Of a stretch of 64,000 bases of DNA, positions 1 to 7,869 are shown in pieces. Every line of letters begins with the position of its first letter. Position 1 is the first letter of the stretch. Made by a program: the position numbers and the translations under genes. The DNA is from Palsa-892 sp035295845 (GTDB lineage: Bacteria > Pseudomonadota > Alphaproteobacteria > Rhizobiales > Xanthobacteraceae), in NCBI GenBank assembly GCA_035295845.1, contig DATGIF010000010.1:30871-94870 (forward strand). Direction: 5' to 3'. The notes below the pieces were generated by a model. That model saw only the letters and a program-made list of their open reading frames with translations, searched no databases and was not told the origin of the DNA.

Positions 1-571
1 CCTTCATCGCGGCCGAGCCGACGACGTCGATCGACAAAAAGGCGACTTCCCGGCCTAGTGAATCGAGTTTTTTCTTCGTCTCGGCAAAGATCCGCAACAG
101 CTCCTGCCGGTCCACGTTCTTTTTGGAGCTGATATTTTCGATCTTTCGCTCAAGATCGCGGGAGACCGCCGAGTTGTCGCCGATATGCATCTCGCGTTTG
201 AAGGAGCTGAGCTGCATCCGCATGCGCCGCCGCATCGATGCATTCTCGACGCGCCGGCGGATGGACCCCAAAATGCCGGCGGCGATAATCAGCCCGGCAA
301 CCATGATCAGGTCGGTGCGGTCCTTGCCGGCGATGCGGACGGGAATGTAGGCGCGGATTTCGGGCCCGACCTGGCGCAGCATGTAATCTCTGGCGTCGTA
401 GATATATTTCGCACCGGCATAAGCCTTCGGATTGTCAAAATAATCCAGGGCATTGGGGGCCAGCAGCACGAGAGCGGCAACGAGGATCGCCCATCGCACC
501 AGCGAAATCAGCGCGGAGAACATCGCCACCAAAATCGGCCGGTTGGGAATTTCGAAATGGGCAGCGGTCAT
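1..571 (-). CDS. Class III adenylate/guanylate cyclase, N-terminal part (runs off left edge)
   Basis: My reading of the reverse strand from an ATG at 571 stays open to the window edge (190 residues). It shows a hydrophobic segment at about residues 13-38, a second at about 86-104, a basic coiled-coil-like linker, and then VAFLSIDVVGSAAMK near residue 176. The FLSIDVVGS stretch matches the first beta strand and metal-binding Asp of class III nucleotidyl cyclase catalytic domains (usual form FxxxDxVGST). This is therefore probably a membrane-anchored cyclase making cAMP or cGMP; the catalytic core lies outside the window. It is transcribed divergently from the Crp/Fnr gene at 807. The family call rests on one short motif plus architecture, so it is moderate. 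Confidence 0.6.
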   Translation of the reverse strand, partial: MTAAHFEIPNRPILVAMFSALISLVRWAILVAALVLLAPNALDYFDNPKAYAGAKYIYDARDYMLRQVGPEIRAYIPVRIAGKDRTDLIMVAGLIIAAGILGSIRRRVENASMRRRMRMQLSSFKREMHIGDNSAVSRDLERKIENISSKKNVDRQELLRIFAETKKKLDSLGREVAFLSIDVVGSAAMK

Positions 572-806
572 TGCATCTCTCGCAATAAGAAGAAGGGCGG
601 CAAGGTTTTATCATTTCGGCGGCCCGGCACAAAAGAGCGGCCGGCTATTTTTTTGCGGGCGAATGAGCCTTATAAAAGCAGCTTTCGGCGCGATCATGGC
701 CGCACCCGACCGGCCCTCCCCCGGCTGCGAACCATGCTATGTTGGGCGTAATCCGCGCCCGTTCGTCACCTTATCTTCGGATCTTCGGCTAGCAAACCTC
801 GGAGCG

Positions 807-1517
807 ATGGTGAAGCGTAGCGAGATTGAAGAAGCCCAGCGCCTGCTCGGCGCTTGCAGCCTTTTTAACGGCCTCGAGAAGGAAGAGCGCCGCACCCTAG
901 TCGAGCGCGCGAAGCTGCGAAGTTTTTCCGCGGGGCAGACGATTTTTTCCATGGGCTCGCCGGGCAACAGCATGATGGCTGTGTTGAGCGGCAGCATCCG
1001 TATCAGCATTCCCTCCGCGAGCGGAAAAGAACTCGTTTTGGCGATCCTCAAGGCGGGGCAGATCTTCGGCGAGATCGCGCTCCTCGACGGCAAGGAGCGG
1101 ACCGCCGATGCGACCGCCGCGACAGATTGTCGTCTTGCGGTTCTTGAGCGCTCCGACGTGCTTGCGCTTCTCGACCGGCATCCTTCCGCCTGGCTGAAGG
1201 TGGTCGAAGTGCTATGCGACCGCCTGCGCCGCACGGACCAGCAAATTTCTGAATTGGCGCTCTTGCAATTGCCCGTGCGGCTCGCAAAAACTTTGCTGCG
1301 GCTCGCGGAAGATTCCGCCAGCTCCTCTCCGCACGGCATTGAGATTCAATTCTCCCAGCGCGAACTCGGAAATTTCGTCGGCGCCACGCGCGAAAGCGTC
1401 AACAAGTGTCTCGGCGACTGGCAGCGCGCGGGAATCCTGCACATCGAGGAGAATGTGATCGTGCTCACCGACCGTGCCTCGTTGCAGGCGCTCGCGAGCA
1501 TTGAAAGCGAGAGATAG
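807..1517 (+). CDS. Crp/Fnr-family transcriptional regulator
   Basis: 236 residues, typical for Crp/Fnr. The N-terminal cyclic-nucleotide-binding barrel carries a phosphate-binding cassette GEIALLDGKERTADATA (about residues 89-105), where the Arg-Thr pair matches the Arg-Ser of cAMP-binding CRP. The C-terminal winged helix has SQRELGNFVGATRESVNK (about 178-195), with RE at the positions CRP uses for base contacts. No N-terminal FNR-type cysteine set is seen, so an oxygen-sensing FeS cluster is unlikely. The ATG at 807 is chosen because GGAG lies just upstream; the open frame reaches further back but looks non-coding. It faces away from a probable nucleotide cyclase, which suggests that cyclase makes its ligand (inference). 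Confidence 0.9.
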   Translation: MVKRSEIEEAQRLLGACSLFNGLEKEERRTLVERAKLRSFSAGQTIFSMGSPGNSMMAVLSGSIRISIPSASGKELVLAILKAGQIFGEIALLDGKERTADATAATDCRLAVLERSDVLALLDRHPSAWLKVVEVLCDRLRRTDQQISELALLQLPVRLAKTLLRLAEDSASSSPHGIEIQFSQRELGNFVGATRESVNKCLGDWQRAGILHIEENVIVLTDRASLQALASIESER

Positions 1518-1645
1518 CGAGATACCTCCCCCTCGAATTGGCCGGATTCCACGCCTTTAGAGGCTCAAAATGGGCAAAATCGGAGGGTGTGACCTACTTC
1601 ATAGGCTGACCAGGGCCCTTGCTGGCACAATTGATCTGCGCCGCC

Positions 1646-2536
1646 ATGCAGATTGTGCTCGACCATTCCCCCCACTCCAAAGCCCAGGCGCCGCGGCCTG
1701 TCGCGGCGGCAAACCGTCTTGACGTCCGCTTCTGGGGCGTGCGCGGCGGCATTGCCTGCCCGGATCCACAGACGGCCAAATATGGCGGCAATACTGCTTG
1801 CGTCGAGATACGCTGCGACGAGCGGCTCATTATCTTCGACGGAGGAACGGGGCTCAGGCAGTTGGGCGAGACGCTTATGCGCTCGGGCTCGGCGATCGAC
1901 GCCGATATTTTCTACAGCCACTTTCACGTCGATCACATCTGCGGCCTGCCGTTCTTTACCCCATGCTACGTTCCGGCGAATCAATTGAGGCTGTGGGCGG
2001 GCAACCATCTGGCCGGACAGACGACTAAATCCTCTCTCGGCACGATGATGGCCGAGCCGCTGTTTCCGATTGGGCTCGATGAATTCAAGGCGAAAATCCA
2101 GTTTTGCGATTTCCGGCCCGGCGAAACGCTGAAGCCCTTCCCTAAGGCAACGCTCAAGACCGCGCCACTTCACCATCCCGGCGGTTGCACTGGTTATCGG
2201 CTTGAATTCGGCGGCAAGGCCATTGCTTACGTCACCGACACCGAGCACACGCCGGGAGAGCTCGACCGCAATGTGCTTGATCTCGCCGACGGTGCCGAGA
2301 TTCTGATTTACGACGCGAATTACACGGACGAAGAATTTCCGAACCACATCGGCTGGGGCCATTCCACGTGGCAGGAAGGCGTGCGCCTGGCCGATGCCGC
2401 GGGCGTCGAGCGGCTTGTGCTCTTCCACCACGACCCCAAACATCACGATGAAATGCTGGATCGCATCGAGCGCGAAGCCGAAGCGAGGCGGCCGGGAACC
2501 ATCGTCGGCCGCGAGGGTCTCGAAATCCATATCTGA
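1646..2536 (+). CDS. MBL-fold metallo-hydrolase (possible cyclic phosphodiesterase)
   Basis: 296 residues from the ATG at 1646; an in-frame TTG at 1619 would add nine residues. The start of the domain reads RFWGVRGGIACP...YGGNTACVE, a signature of the beta-lactamase-superfamily-2 group near PhnP-type phosphodiesterases. Metal ligands are visible: HFHVDH at about residue 92-97, a later HHPGG, TDTEH, and HHDPKHH near the C-terminus. It is expected to bind two divalent metals and hydrolyse a phosphodiester or ester; the substrate cannot be read from sequence. Its position beside a Crp/Fnr gene and a cyclase makes cyclic-nucleotide turnover one possibility. Cytosolic, no signal peptide. Confidence 0.8.
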   Translation: MQIVLDHSPHSKAQAPRPVAAANRLDVRFWGVRGGIACPDPQTAKYGGNTACVEIRCDERLIIFDGGTGLRQLGETLMRSGSAIDADIFYSHFHVDHICGLPFFTPCYVPANQLRLWAGNHLAGQTTKSSLGTMMAEPLFPIGLDEFKAKIQFCDFRPGETLKPFPKATLKTAPLHHPGGCTGYRLEFGGKAIAYVTDTEHTPGELDRNVLDLADGAEILIYDANYTDEEFPNHIGWGHSTWQEGVRLADAAGVERLVLFHHDPKHHDEMLDRIEREAEARRPGTIVGREGLEIHI

Positions 2537-2549
2537 AAAAGCCAGCAGC

Positions 2550-4202
2550 CTATGACACGGCTTGCAGGATCGGCCGCGGCCCGGCGAGCGCGGGCTCTGG
2601 CGGCAGCAAGGGCGGCGCCGCCCACTTTCCGGCATCGATATCGTCGATTTGCTGTTGGATTTGCTGAGCGACCTCGCGCGCGAACGGGCCGAGGTGCAGA
2701 TATAAAGAGATCATGGCCATCACGTTTTCGAGCGCGCCGGGATTGCGCGCAGCGCAATCAATGACGGTTCCGAAAAAATAGAGCGTCAACCGCGGACGCC
2801 ACAGCGACATCCGGCCGAGAATAAATCCAAGCTGAGCAAGATCGCGCGCGAACCCTTTCCATGAGAAGGCGCCTCCGCGCGATGGCGGGCGCAGCGCGCG
2901 TCCGACGCGGCGCACGCGCCCGAAATAGGCCGCGGGCCGGTACACCCGGTCGAGAATCCAGAGATAGTCGGCAAGAAGATCGCGCCGCGGCCGGGCGGTG
3001 ACGAAGTTCAGACCCGCCACGCATTGATCCGCCAGTTCGGTGTTGGTGTCGTGGCCGGAATAAAGCCGGCCTTCGCGCTGGAGCCGGCGGGTGAGCTGCG
3101 TGTTCGGAAGCGCGTAGAGAAGCCCGACCAGCGAGACCGGGATGCTCGTTGCCTCGATACAGTTCACGATCTCCTGTGCCGTCCCGGCTTTTTCGGTATC
3201 GAAGCCGAGGATAAAGCCCGCGTTCACGAAGATTCCCGCCTGATAAATCTTGTGCACACTGTCGGCGAGCGAGCGGCGCGTATTCTGCTTTTTCTGCATG
3301 GCGACGAGGGTCTCGGGGTCGGGGCTTTCGATGCCCACGAACATCGTGAAAAAGTTGCAGTCTCGCATTATGGCGAGAAGCGCATCGTCGTCGGCAAGGT
3401 TGATGGAGGCTTCCGTCGAGAACATGAACGGAAAGCCATGCGCCTCCTGCCAGGCCTTCAGGTGCGGCAGGAACAATCGCAACGCTTTTTTATTGCCGAT
3501 GAGATTGTCGTCGGAAAAGTCCACATGCCCGCGATAGCCCAGGCGGTACAAGGCTTCGAGTTCGGCGAGCATCTGCGGCGCCGTCTTGGTGCGGGGCACG
3601 CGGCCGTACAGCTCGATGATGTCGCAGAATTCGCAATTGAACGGGCAGCCGCGGGAAAACTGCACGCCGATAAACAGGTAGTCCTGGAAGCGGATCAGGT
3701 CGAAGCGGGGAGCGGGCGACTTTGTGACGTCGGCTTGAAATTTCTCGGCTTCAAAAACGCCCCGGCGCGCGCCGCTATTCCACGCGGCGATGAAGGCGGG
3801 AAGCACCGATTCCGCTTCGCCCAGAACCTGGAAGTCGGCGCGTTCGTAAATATGCGGGCTCGACGTGACATCGGGACCTCCGACCACGATCGGCTTTCCG
3901 CGCGCACGGCAAAGATCGATGATTTGAAGGAGATCGCGCTGTTGCGGCAGCATTCCGCCGGCCATGACGATATCGGCGCGGTCGATGTCGGCAACATCGA
4001 GCGGCTGAACGTTGCGGTCGATCAGCCGGATGTCCCAGTCCTGCGGCAGCAATGCCGCGACCGTCATCAATCCAAGCGGCGCGGCCGGATAGCGCGCGCC
4101 CAGGAGCTCGCAGGTCGCGCGATAATTCCAGAAAGAAGGCCCGTTGAACCGCGGATAAATCAAGAGGGCCTTCGTCGGCCGGCTGGCGTTTGTCTCCCGC
4201 AC
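2550..4202 (-). CDS. B12-binding radical SAM protein
   Basis: 550 residues from a GTG at 4202 that has a GGAGGAG about 10 bases upstream. The N-terminal third is a cobalamin-binding Rossmann domain (PLGLMTVAALLPQDW..LIDRN). The radical SAM motif is CPFNCEFCD (CxxxCxxC) at roughly residue 180, followed by IIELYGRVPRTK. The C-terminal ~150 residues fit the DUF4070-type extension of this group. Such enzymes use methylcobalamin and SAM for methylations or other radical chemistry on lipids or metabolites. Hopanoid C-2 methylase HpnP belongs to a related architecture and is a candidate identity, but no other hopanoid gene is visible, so I give no symbol. It is convergent with the MBL hydrolase, 13 bases apart. 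Confidence 0.85.
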   Translation of the reverse strand: MRETNASRPTKALLIYPRFNGPSFWNYRATCELLGARYPAAPLGLMTVAALLPQDWDIRLIDRNVQPLDVADIDRADIVMAGGMLPQQRDLLQIIDLCRARGKPIVVGGPDVTSSPHIYERADFQVLGEAESVLPAFIAAWNSGARRGVFEAEKFQADVTKSPAPRFDLIRFQDYLFIGVQFSRGCPFNCEFCDIIELYGRVPRTKTAPQMLAELEALYRLGYRGHVDFSDDNLIGNKKALRLFLPHLKAWQEAHGFPFMFSTEASINLADDDALLAIMRDCNFFTMFVGIESPDPETLVAMQKKQNTRRSLADSVHKIYQAGIFVNAGFILGFDTEKAGTAQEIVNCIEATSIPVSLVGLLYALPNTQLTRRLQREGRLYSGHDTNTELADQCVAGLNFVTARPRRDLLADYLWILDRVYRPAAYFGRVRRVGRALRPPSRGGAFSWKGFARDLAQLGFILGRMSLWRPRLTLYFFGTVIDCAARNPGALENVMAMISLYLHLGPFAREVAQQIQQQIDDIDAGKWAAPPLLPPEPALAGPRPILQAVS

Positions 4203-4478
4203 GACGTCCGCTACTCCTCCGTTGCGAATAACGAGTATTAGCTACGGGTCTTGGCGGCTCGTTGGGACGATGGTTACAAGTCGCGCTGGGTGGGGTCAAT
4301 GCGACAAAGACTTCGGTTACAACCTCGAGAATAGCCCCCGCAAGCTTTCGGTTGCCGGCCGGAGAGCAGGCTCATGCGGGCGGCCACCGCCCGTTCTTTC
4401 GCCTCCGACAACCCCGGTTCTTCCGTGTAGGATCGCTGCCGATTGATTTTTACGGTTCGTGGAGTTGCGGGAACGCGT

Positions 4479-6173
4479 ATGTCTCGGCCGGTGCCATCGA
4501 CCATCGAACAACGTCGCGCCGATGCGTTTCCGGTGCTGGACCCCTCCGAGATCGAACGGCTGCGCCGGTTCGGCCGCATTCGCGCCTACGCGCCGGGTTC
4601 GGCGCTCGCCAAGACCGGCGAGGTCAGCGAGGGACTCGCGATTATCCTGTCGGGGACAGTCGACGTCAGCCAGCGGAAGGCGGACGGCGACCGCGTCCTG
4701 ATCGTAACCTACGGACCGGGCTCCTTCCTCGGCGAACTCGCGCAGCTCGCGGGCCGGCCGGCGCTCTCCGATGCCTACGCGCGCGAGCTGGTCGAGGCGC
4801 TGGTTATCCCGCCGCAAGAGCTGCGCGCGCTGTTGGTGGCCGAGGCGGAGCTCGGCGAGCGCATCATGCGGGCGTTGATCCTGCGCCGGGTCGTCATCCT
4901 CGAGGCCGGCTCCGGCGGCCCGGTGATTATCGGACACGCCGACAACGGCGACGTGCTTCGCCTCGAAGGTTTTCTTCGCCGCAACGGCCACCCGCATCAG
5001 CGGCTCGATCCGGAAACCGATCCCGAGGCGAAGGCTTTGATCGAGCGCTTCCACATCGATCCGGGTCAGTTGCCGATCGTGCTCTGCCCCGGCGGACAAT
5101 TGCTGCGTAATCCCGGCGAAGCAGAGCTTGCACGCTGCATCGGCTTGGTCGGCCCGATCGATCCGAACCGCGTCTTCGATGTGGCGATTGTCGGCGCCGG
5201 ACCCGCGGGGCTCGCGGCCGCCGTTTATGCCGGGTCGGAGGGCCTCAGCGCGCTCGTATTCGACTGCCGTGCCTTCGGCGGGCAGGCCGGCGCCTCGGCG
5301 CGGATCGAAAACTATCTCGGATTTCCGACGGGGATTTCCGGCATCGCGTTGATGGCGCGCGCCTATACGCAAGCACAGAAGTTCGGGGTCGAGATGGCGA
5401 TTCCCGACGAAGTCGCGGCCCTCGAACGCGCCCCGGGCGCGGGAGAAGCGCGCTTCGTGCTTCGGCTTGCCGACGGCGAACGGGTGCGCGCGCGTTCCGT
5501 CATCATCGCGAGCGGCGCGCGTTACCGGCGGCCGAACATTCCCAACCTGGAAGCGTTCGAGGCAACAAGCATTCATTATTGGGCATCGCCGCTTGAGGCG
5601 AAGCTCTGCAGCGGCCAAGAGCTCGTCCTCGTCGGCGCCGGTAATTCGGCCGGCCAGGCCGTTGTTTATCTTGCGAGTCAAGCGAGGAAGGTTTGGCTCC
5701 TCGTGCGTGGGTCCGATCTCGCGTCTAAAATGTCACGCTACCTCGTCGACCGCATCCGCGGTCTTTCCAATGTCGAAGTGCTCACGCAAACCGAGCTCAC
5801 CGGCCTCGAAGGTAACGCGGGAATGCTGGAGGCGGTGCGCTGGCGCGGCCCGTCGGGAGAGGAGGTTCGCCGTCCGATCCGGCATGTTTTTCTGTTCATC
5901 GGCGCCGATCCGAATACCGATTGGCTCGCGGGCTCTAGCATCGCGCTCGACTCCAAAGGATTCATCTTGACGGGCAAAGACGCGGGCAGCCATGACGGAG
6001 CGCTGCAAACGAACCTGCCGGGCGTTTTTGCGATCGGCGACGTGCGCGCGGGTTCGGTCAAGCGGGTCGCGGCGTCCGTCGGCGCAGGCGCCGAGGTGGT
6101 CGCGGCGCTGCACGCCTATCTCGCCGCCGAGGGACACAAGCCCGCGGTGCCCGCGGCCGCCGCATCGGCTTAG
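4479..6173 (+). CDS. cNMP-domain / thioredoxin-reductase-like flavoprotein fusion
   Basis: 564 residues from ATG 4479 with GCGGGA upstream; an in-frame TTG at 4443 is less likely. Residues ~20-130 form a cyclic-nucleotide-binding barrel, but its phosphate cassette reads GELAQLAGRPALSDAYA and lacks the ligand-contacting Arg. Residues ~235-560 form a two-Rossmann flavoprotein: FAD site VGAGPAGLAAAVYA near 238, NADPH site VGAGNSAGQAVVYLA near 385, and FAD motif GVFAIGDVRAG near 515. The redox-active CxxC of true thioredoxin reductases is absent. It probably passes electrons from NAD(P)H to an unknown partner. It is the first gene of a closely spaced run with a UBP zinc finger, molybdoenzyme and FAD reductase. 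Confidence 0.88.
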   Translation: MSRPVPSTIEQRRADAFPVLDPSEIERLRRFGRIRAYAPGSALAKTGEVSEGLAIILSGTVDVSQRKADGDRVLIVTYGPGSFLGELAQLAGRPALSDAYARELVEALVIPPQELRALLVAEAELGERIMRALILRRVVILEAGSGGPVIIGHADNGDVLRLEGFLRRNGHPHQRLDPETDPEAKALIERFHIDPGQLPIVLCPGGQLLRNPGEAELARCIGLVGPIDPNRVFDVAIVGAGPAGLAAAVYAGSEGLSALVFDCRAFGGQAGASARIENYLGFPTGISGIALMARAYTQAQKFGVEMAIPDEVAALERAPGAGEARFVLRLADGERVRARSVIIASGARYRRPNIPNLEAFEATSIHYWASPLEAKLCSGQELVLVGAGNSAGQAVVYLASQARKVWLLVRGSDLASKMSRYLVDRIRGLSNVEVLTQTELTGLEGNAGMLEAVRWRGPSGEEVRRPIRHVFLFIGADPNTDWLAGSSIALDSKGFILTGKDAGSHDGALQTNLPGVFAIGDVRAGSVKRVAASVGAGAEVVAALHAYLAAEGHKPAVPAAAASA

Positions 6174-6182
6174 GACATCGCC

Positions 6183-6491
6183 ATGGCGCAATCCTGCAAG
6201 CACATGAAAGGCATTCGCGACGTGAAGCCGAGCGCGCGCGGCTGCGAGGAGTGTCTGAAGACCGGCGACGCCTGGGTGCATCTCCGCATTTGCCGGACAT
6301 GCGGCCATGTCGGCTGTTGCGACGAATCTCCCAACCGGCACGCCACGAAGCACTTTCATGCGACCGGCCATCCGATCATCGAGGGCTACGATCCGCCCGA
6401 AGGTTGGGGATGGTGCTTTGTCGATGAGGTGATGTTCGACCTGTCTGATCGCATGACGCCGCACGACGGGCCGATCCCGCGTTTCGTCTAG
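6183..6491 (+). CDS. UBP-type zinc finger protein
   Basis: 102 residues, consisting almost entirely of a zf-UBP domain. Visible zinc ligands include the C-x2-C pair CEEC near residue 22, CRTCGHVGCC near 40, and HATKHFHATGHP near 55-66. In eukaryotes this fold binds the C-terminal diglycine of ubiquitin; in bacteria its ligand is unknown. It starts 9 bases after the flavoprotein stop and ends 12 bases before the molybdoenzyme start, so it is almost certainly co-transcribed with both. A metal-dependent adaptor role within this redox operon is an inference. Confidence 0.85.
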   Translation: MAQSCKHMKGIRDVKPSARGCEECLKTGDAWVHLRICRTCGHVGCCDESPNRHATKHFHATGHPIIEGYDPPEGWGWCFVDEVMFDLSDRMTPHDGPIPRFV

Positions 6492-6503
6492 ACCGAGGCA
6501 TCC

Positions 6504-7124
6504 ATGAGCGAACCTCCGATCTCACGAGGCTTTCGCGGACGCAGAAAATCCGGTGCGCCGGCCGATCGCGTGCCGCCGGGCCAGCATCTCGTCTCGGATT
6601 TTCCCGTGCTCTCCGCCGGCCCGACGCCGCATACACCGCTCGAGGAATGGACGTTCACCCTGGAAGACGGAAGCAAGGTGCTGAAGGAGTGGACCTGGGC
6701 CGAGTTCGAGAAGCTGCCGCAGACCAAGATCAAGACCGATATTCACTGCGTCACCACCTGGTCGAAGCTCGACACCAACTGGGAAGGCGTTTCCATCGAC
6801 GACCTGCTGGCGGCGGCCGGCCTCTCCGAGCCGCCCGCCCCCTACATCGTCGCCAGTTGCGACGGCGGCTACACGACAAACCTTCCGGTCGAGGATCTCC
6901 TCGACGGCAAGGCGATGATCGCAACCCGCTACGAGGGTGCGCCACTTCCGTCTGAACACGGCGGGCCGGCGCGGTTACTGGTGCCGCATCTCTATTTCTG
7001 GAAGAGCGCGAAATGGGTGCGCGGGATCGAATTCCGCGAAACCGATGAGCCAGGCTTCTGGGAAGCGCTCGGCTATCACATGTATGGCGATCCGTGGCGC
7101 GAGCAACGCTATGCCGGAGACTGA
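6504..7124 (+). CDS. Sulfite oxidase-like molybdopterin oxidoreductase
   Basis: 206 residues, the small cytosolic version of the sulfite-oxidase fold (oxidoreductase molybdopterin-binding domain). The Mo-coordinating cysteine is Cys82 in DIHCVTTWSKLD, followed by the family's WEGV, SCDGGYTTNLPVEDLL and GGPARLLVPHLYFWKSAKWVRGIEF blocks. No Tat signal or dimerisation domain is present, unlike MsrP/YedY and SUOX. The substrate is unknown. It overlaps the following FAD/NAD reductase gene by 14 bases, a pairing that suggests NAD(P)H-linked electron delivery to the Mo centre. Confidence 0.88.
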   Translation: MSEPPISRGFRGRRKSGAPADRVPPGQHLVSDFPVLSAGPTPHTPLEEWTFTLEDGSKVLKEWTWAEFEKLPQTKIKTDIHCVTTWSKLDTNWEGVSIDDLLAAAGLSEPPAPYIVASCDGGYTTNLPVEDLLDGKAMIATRYEGAPLPSEHGGPARLLVPHLYFWKSAKWVRGIEFRETDEPGFWEALGYHMYGDPWREQRYAGD

Positions 7125-7866
7125 GGTCTCCGCGCCAAAGCGCGTGCAATGGCAAACGGCCGAAGTGCGCGAGATCGTCGAGGAGACGCCGCGCGTGAAG
7201 AGCCTCGCGCTCGACGTCGCCGGTTGGCCGGGCCACCGCGCCGGTCAACGCGTTGACGTACGGCTCACCGCCGAGGATGGCTATCAGGCCCAGCGCAGCT
7301 ATTCGATCGCATCGGCGCCCGAGACGCCTCGCCTCATGCTTACGGTGGAGCGCATCGAGGAAGGCGAGGTTTCGCCGTATCTCACGGATGAGGTGCGGAT
7401 CGGCGACCAATTTCAGCTGCGCGGGCCGATCGGCGGGCATTTCGTGTGGACCGCGGACCTCGGCGGCCCGTTGTTTCTCGTCGCCGGCGGCTCCGGAATC
7501 GTGCCGTTGATGGCGATGCTCCGCCACCGGGCGGCGGCGAAGAGCGCGGTCGAGGCGACGCTGCTTTATTCATCGCGCACATTCGAAGACATAATTTACC
7601 GCGCCGAGTTGGATGCGCTCGCCAAGGACGGCAAGCTGCGCGTGTTTCATACGCTGACACGGAAGCAGCCTGCGGGCTGGCGCGGCGGCAGCCGGCGGAT
7701 CGACCGCAACATGCTCGCGGAAGTGGGATTCCGCCCAGCCCTTCGTCCGCGCACATTTATCTGCGGACCAATGCGCCTCGTCGAAGACGGCGCGCGGCAT
7801 CTCCTGGAGCTCGGCTACGATCGCGCGTTGATCAAGACCGAACGATTTGGGCCGACGGGAGCGTAG
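7111..7866 (+). CDS. Ferredoxin reductase-like FAD/NAD(P)H oxidoreductase
   Basis: 251 residues from ATG 7111, inside the end of the molybdoenzyme gene. Ferredoxin-NADP reductase fold: FAD-binding RSYS at residues 62-65, NAD(P) binding GGSGIVPLMAM near 122, and the C-terminal CGPMRLVED near 219. There is no plant-type 2Fe-2S domain, so electrons must leave directly from flavin to a partner. The overlapping molybdopterin protein is the obvious candidate. The upstream open frame (from 6937) is the out-of-frame shadow of the molybdoenzyme. Confidence 0.88.
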   Translation: MPETEVSAPKRVQWQTAEVREIVEETPRVKSLALDVAGWPGHRAGQRVDVRLTAEDGYQAQRSYSIASAPETPRLMLTVERIEEGEVSPYLTDEVRIGDQFQLRGPIGGHFVWTADLGGPLFLVAGGSGIVPLMAMLRHRAAAKSAVEATLLYSSRTFEDIIYRAELDALAKDGKLRVFHTLTRKQPAGWRGGSRRIDRNMLAEVGFRPALRPRTFICGPMRLVEDGARHLLELGYDRALIKTERFGPTGA

Positions 7867-7869
7867 ACC

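Noticed and set aside
453..806. N-terminal extension of the Crp/Fnr protein.
   Set aside because: It overlaps the divergent cyclase gene and lacks protein-like composition; GGAG precedes the ATG at 807.
4479..6173. Thioredoxin reductase.
   Set aside because: No CxxC active-site pair; only the flavin and NADPH Rossmann motifs are shared.
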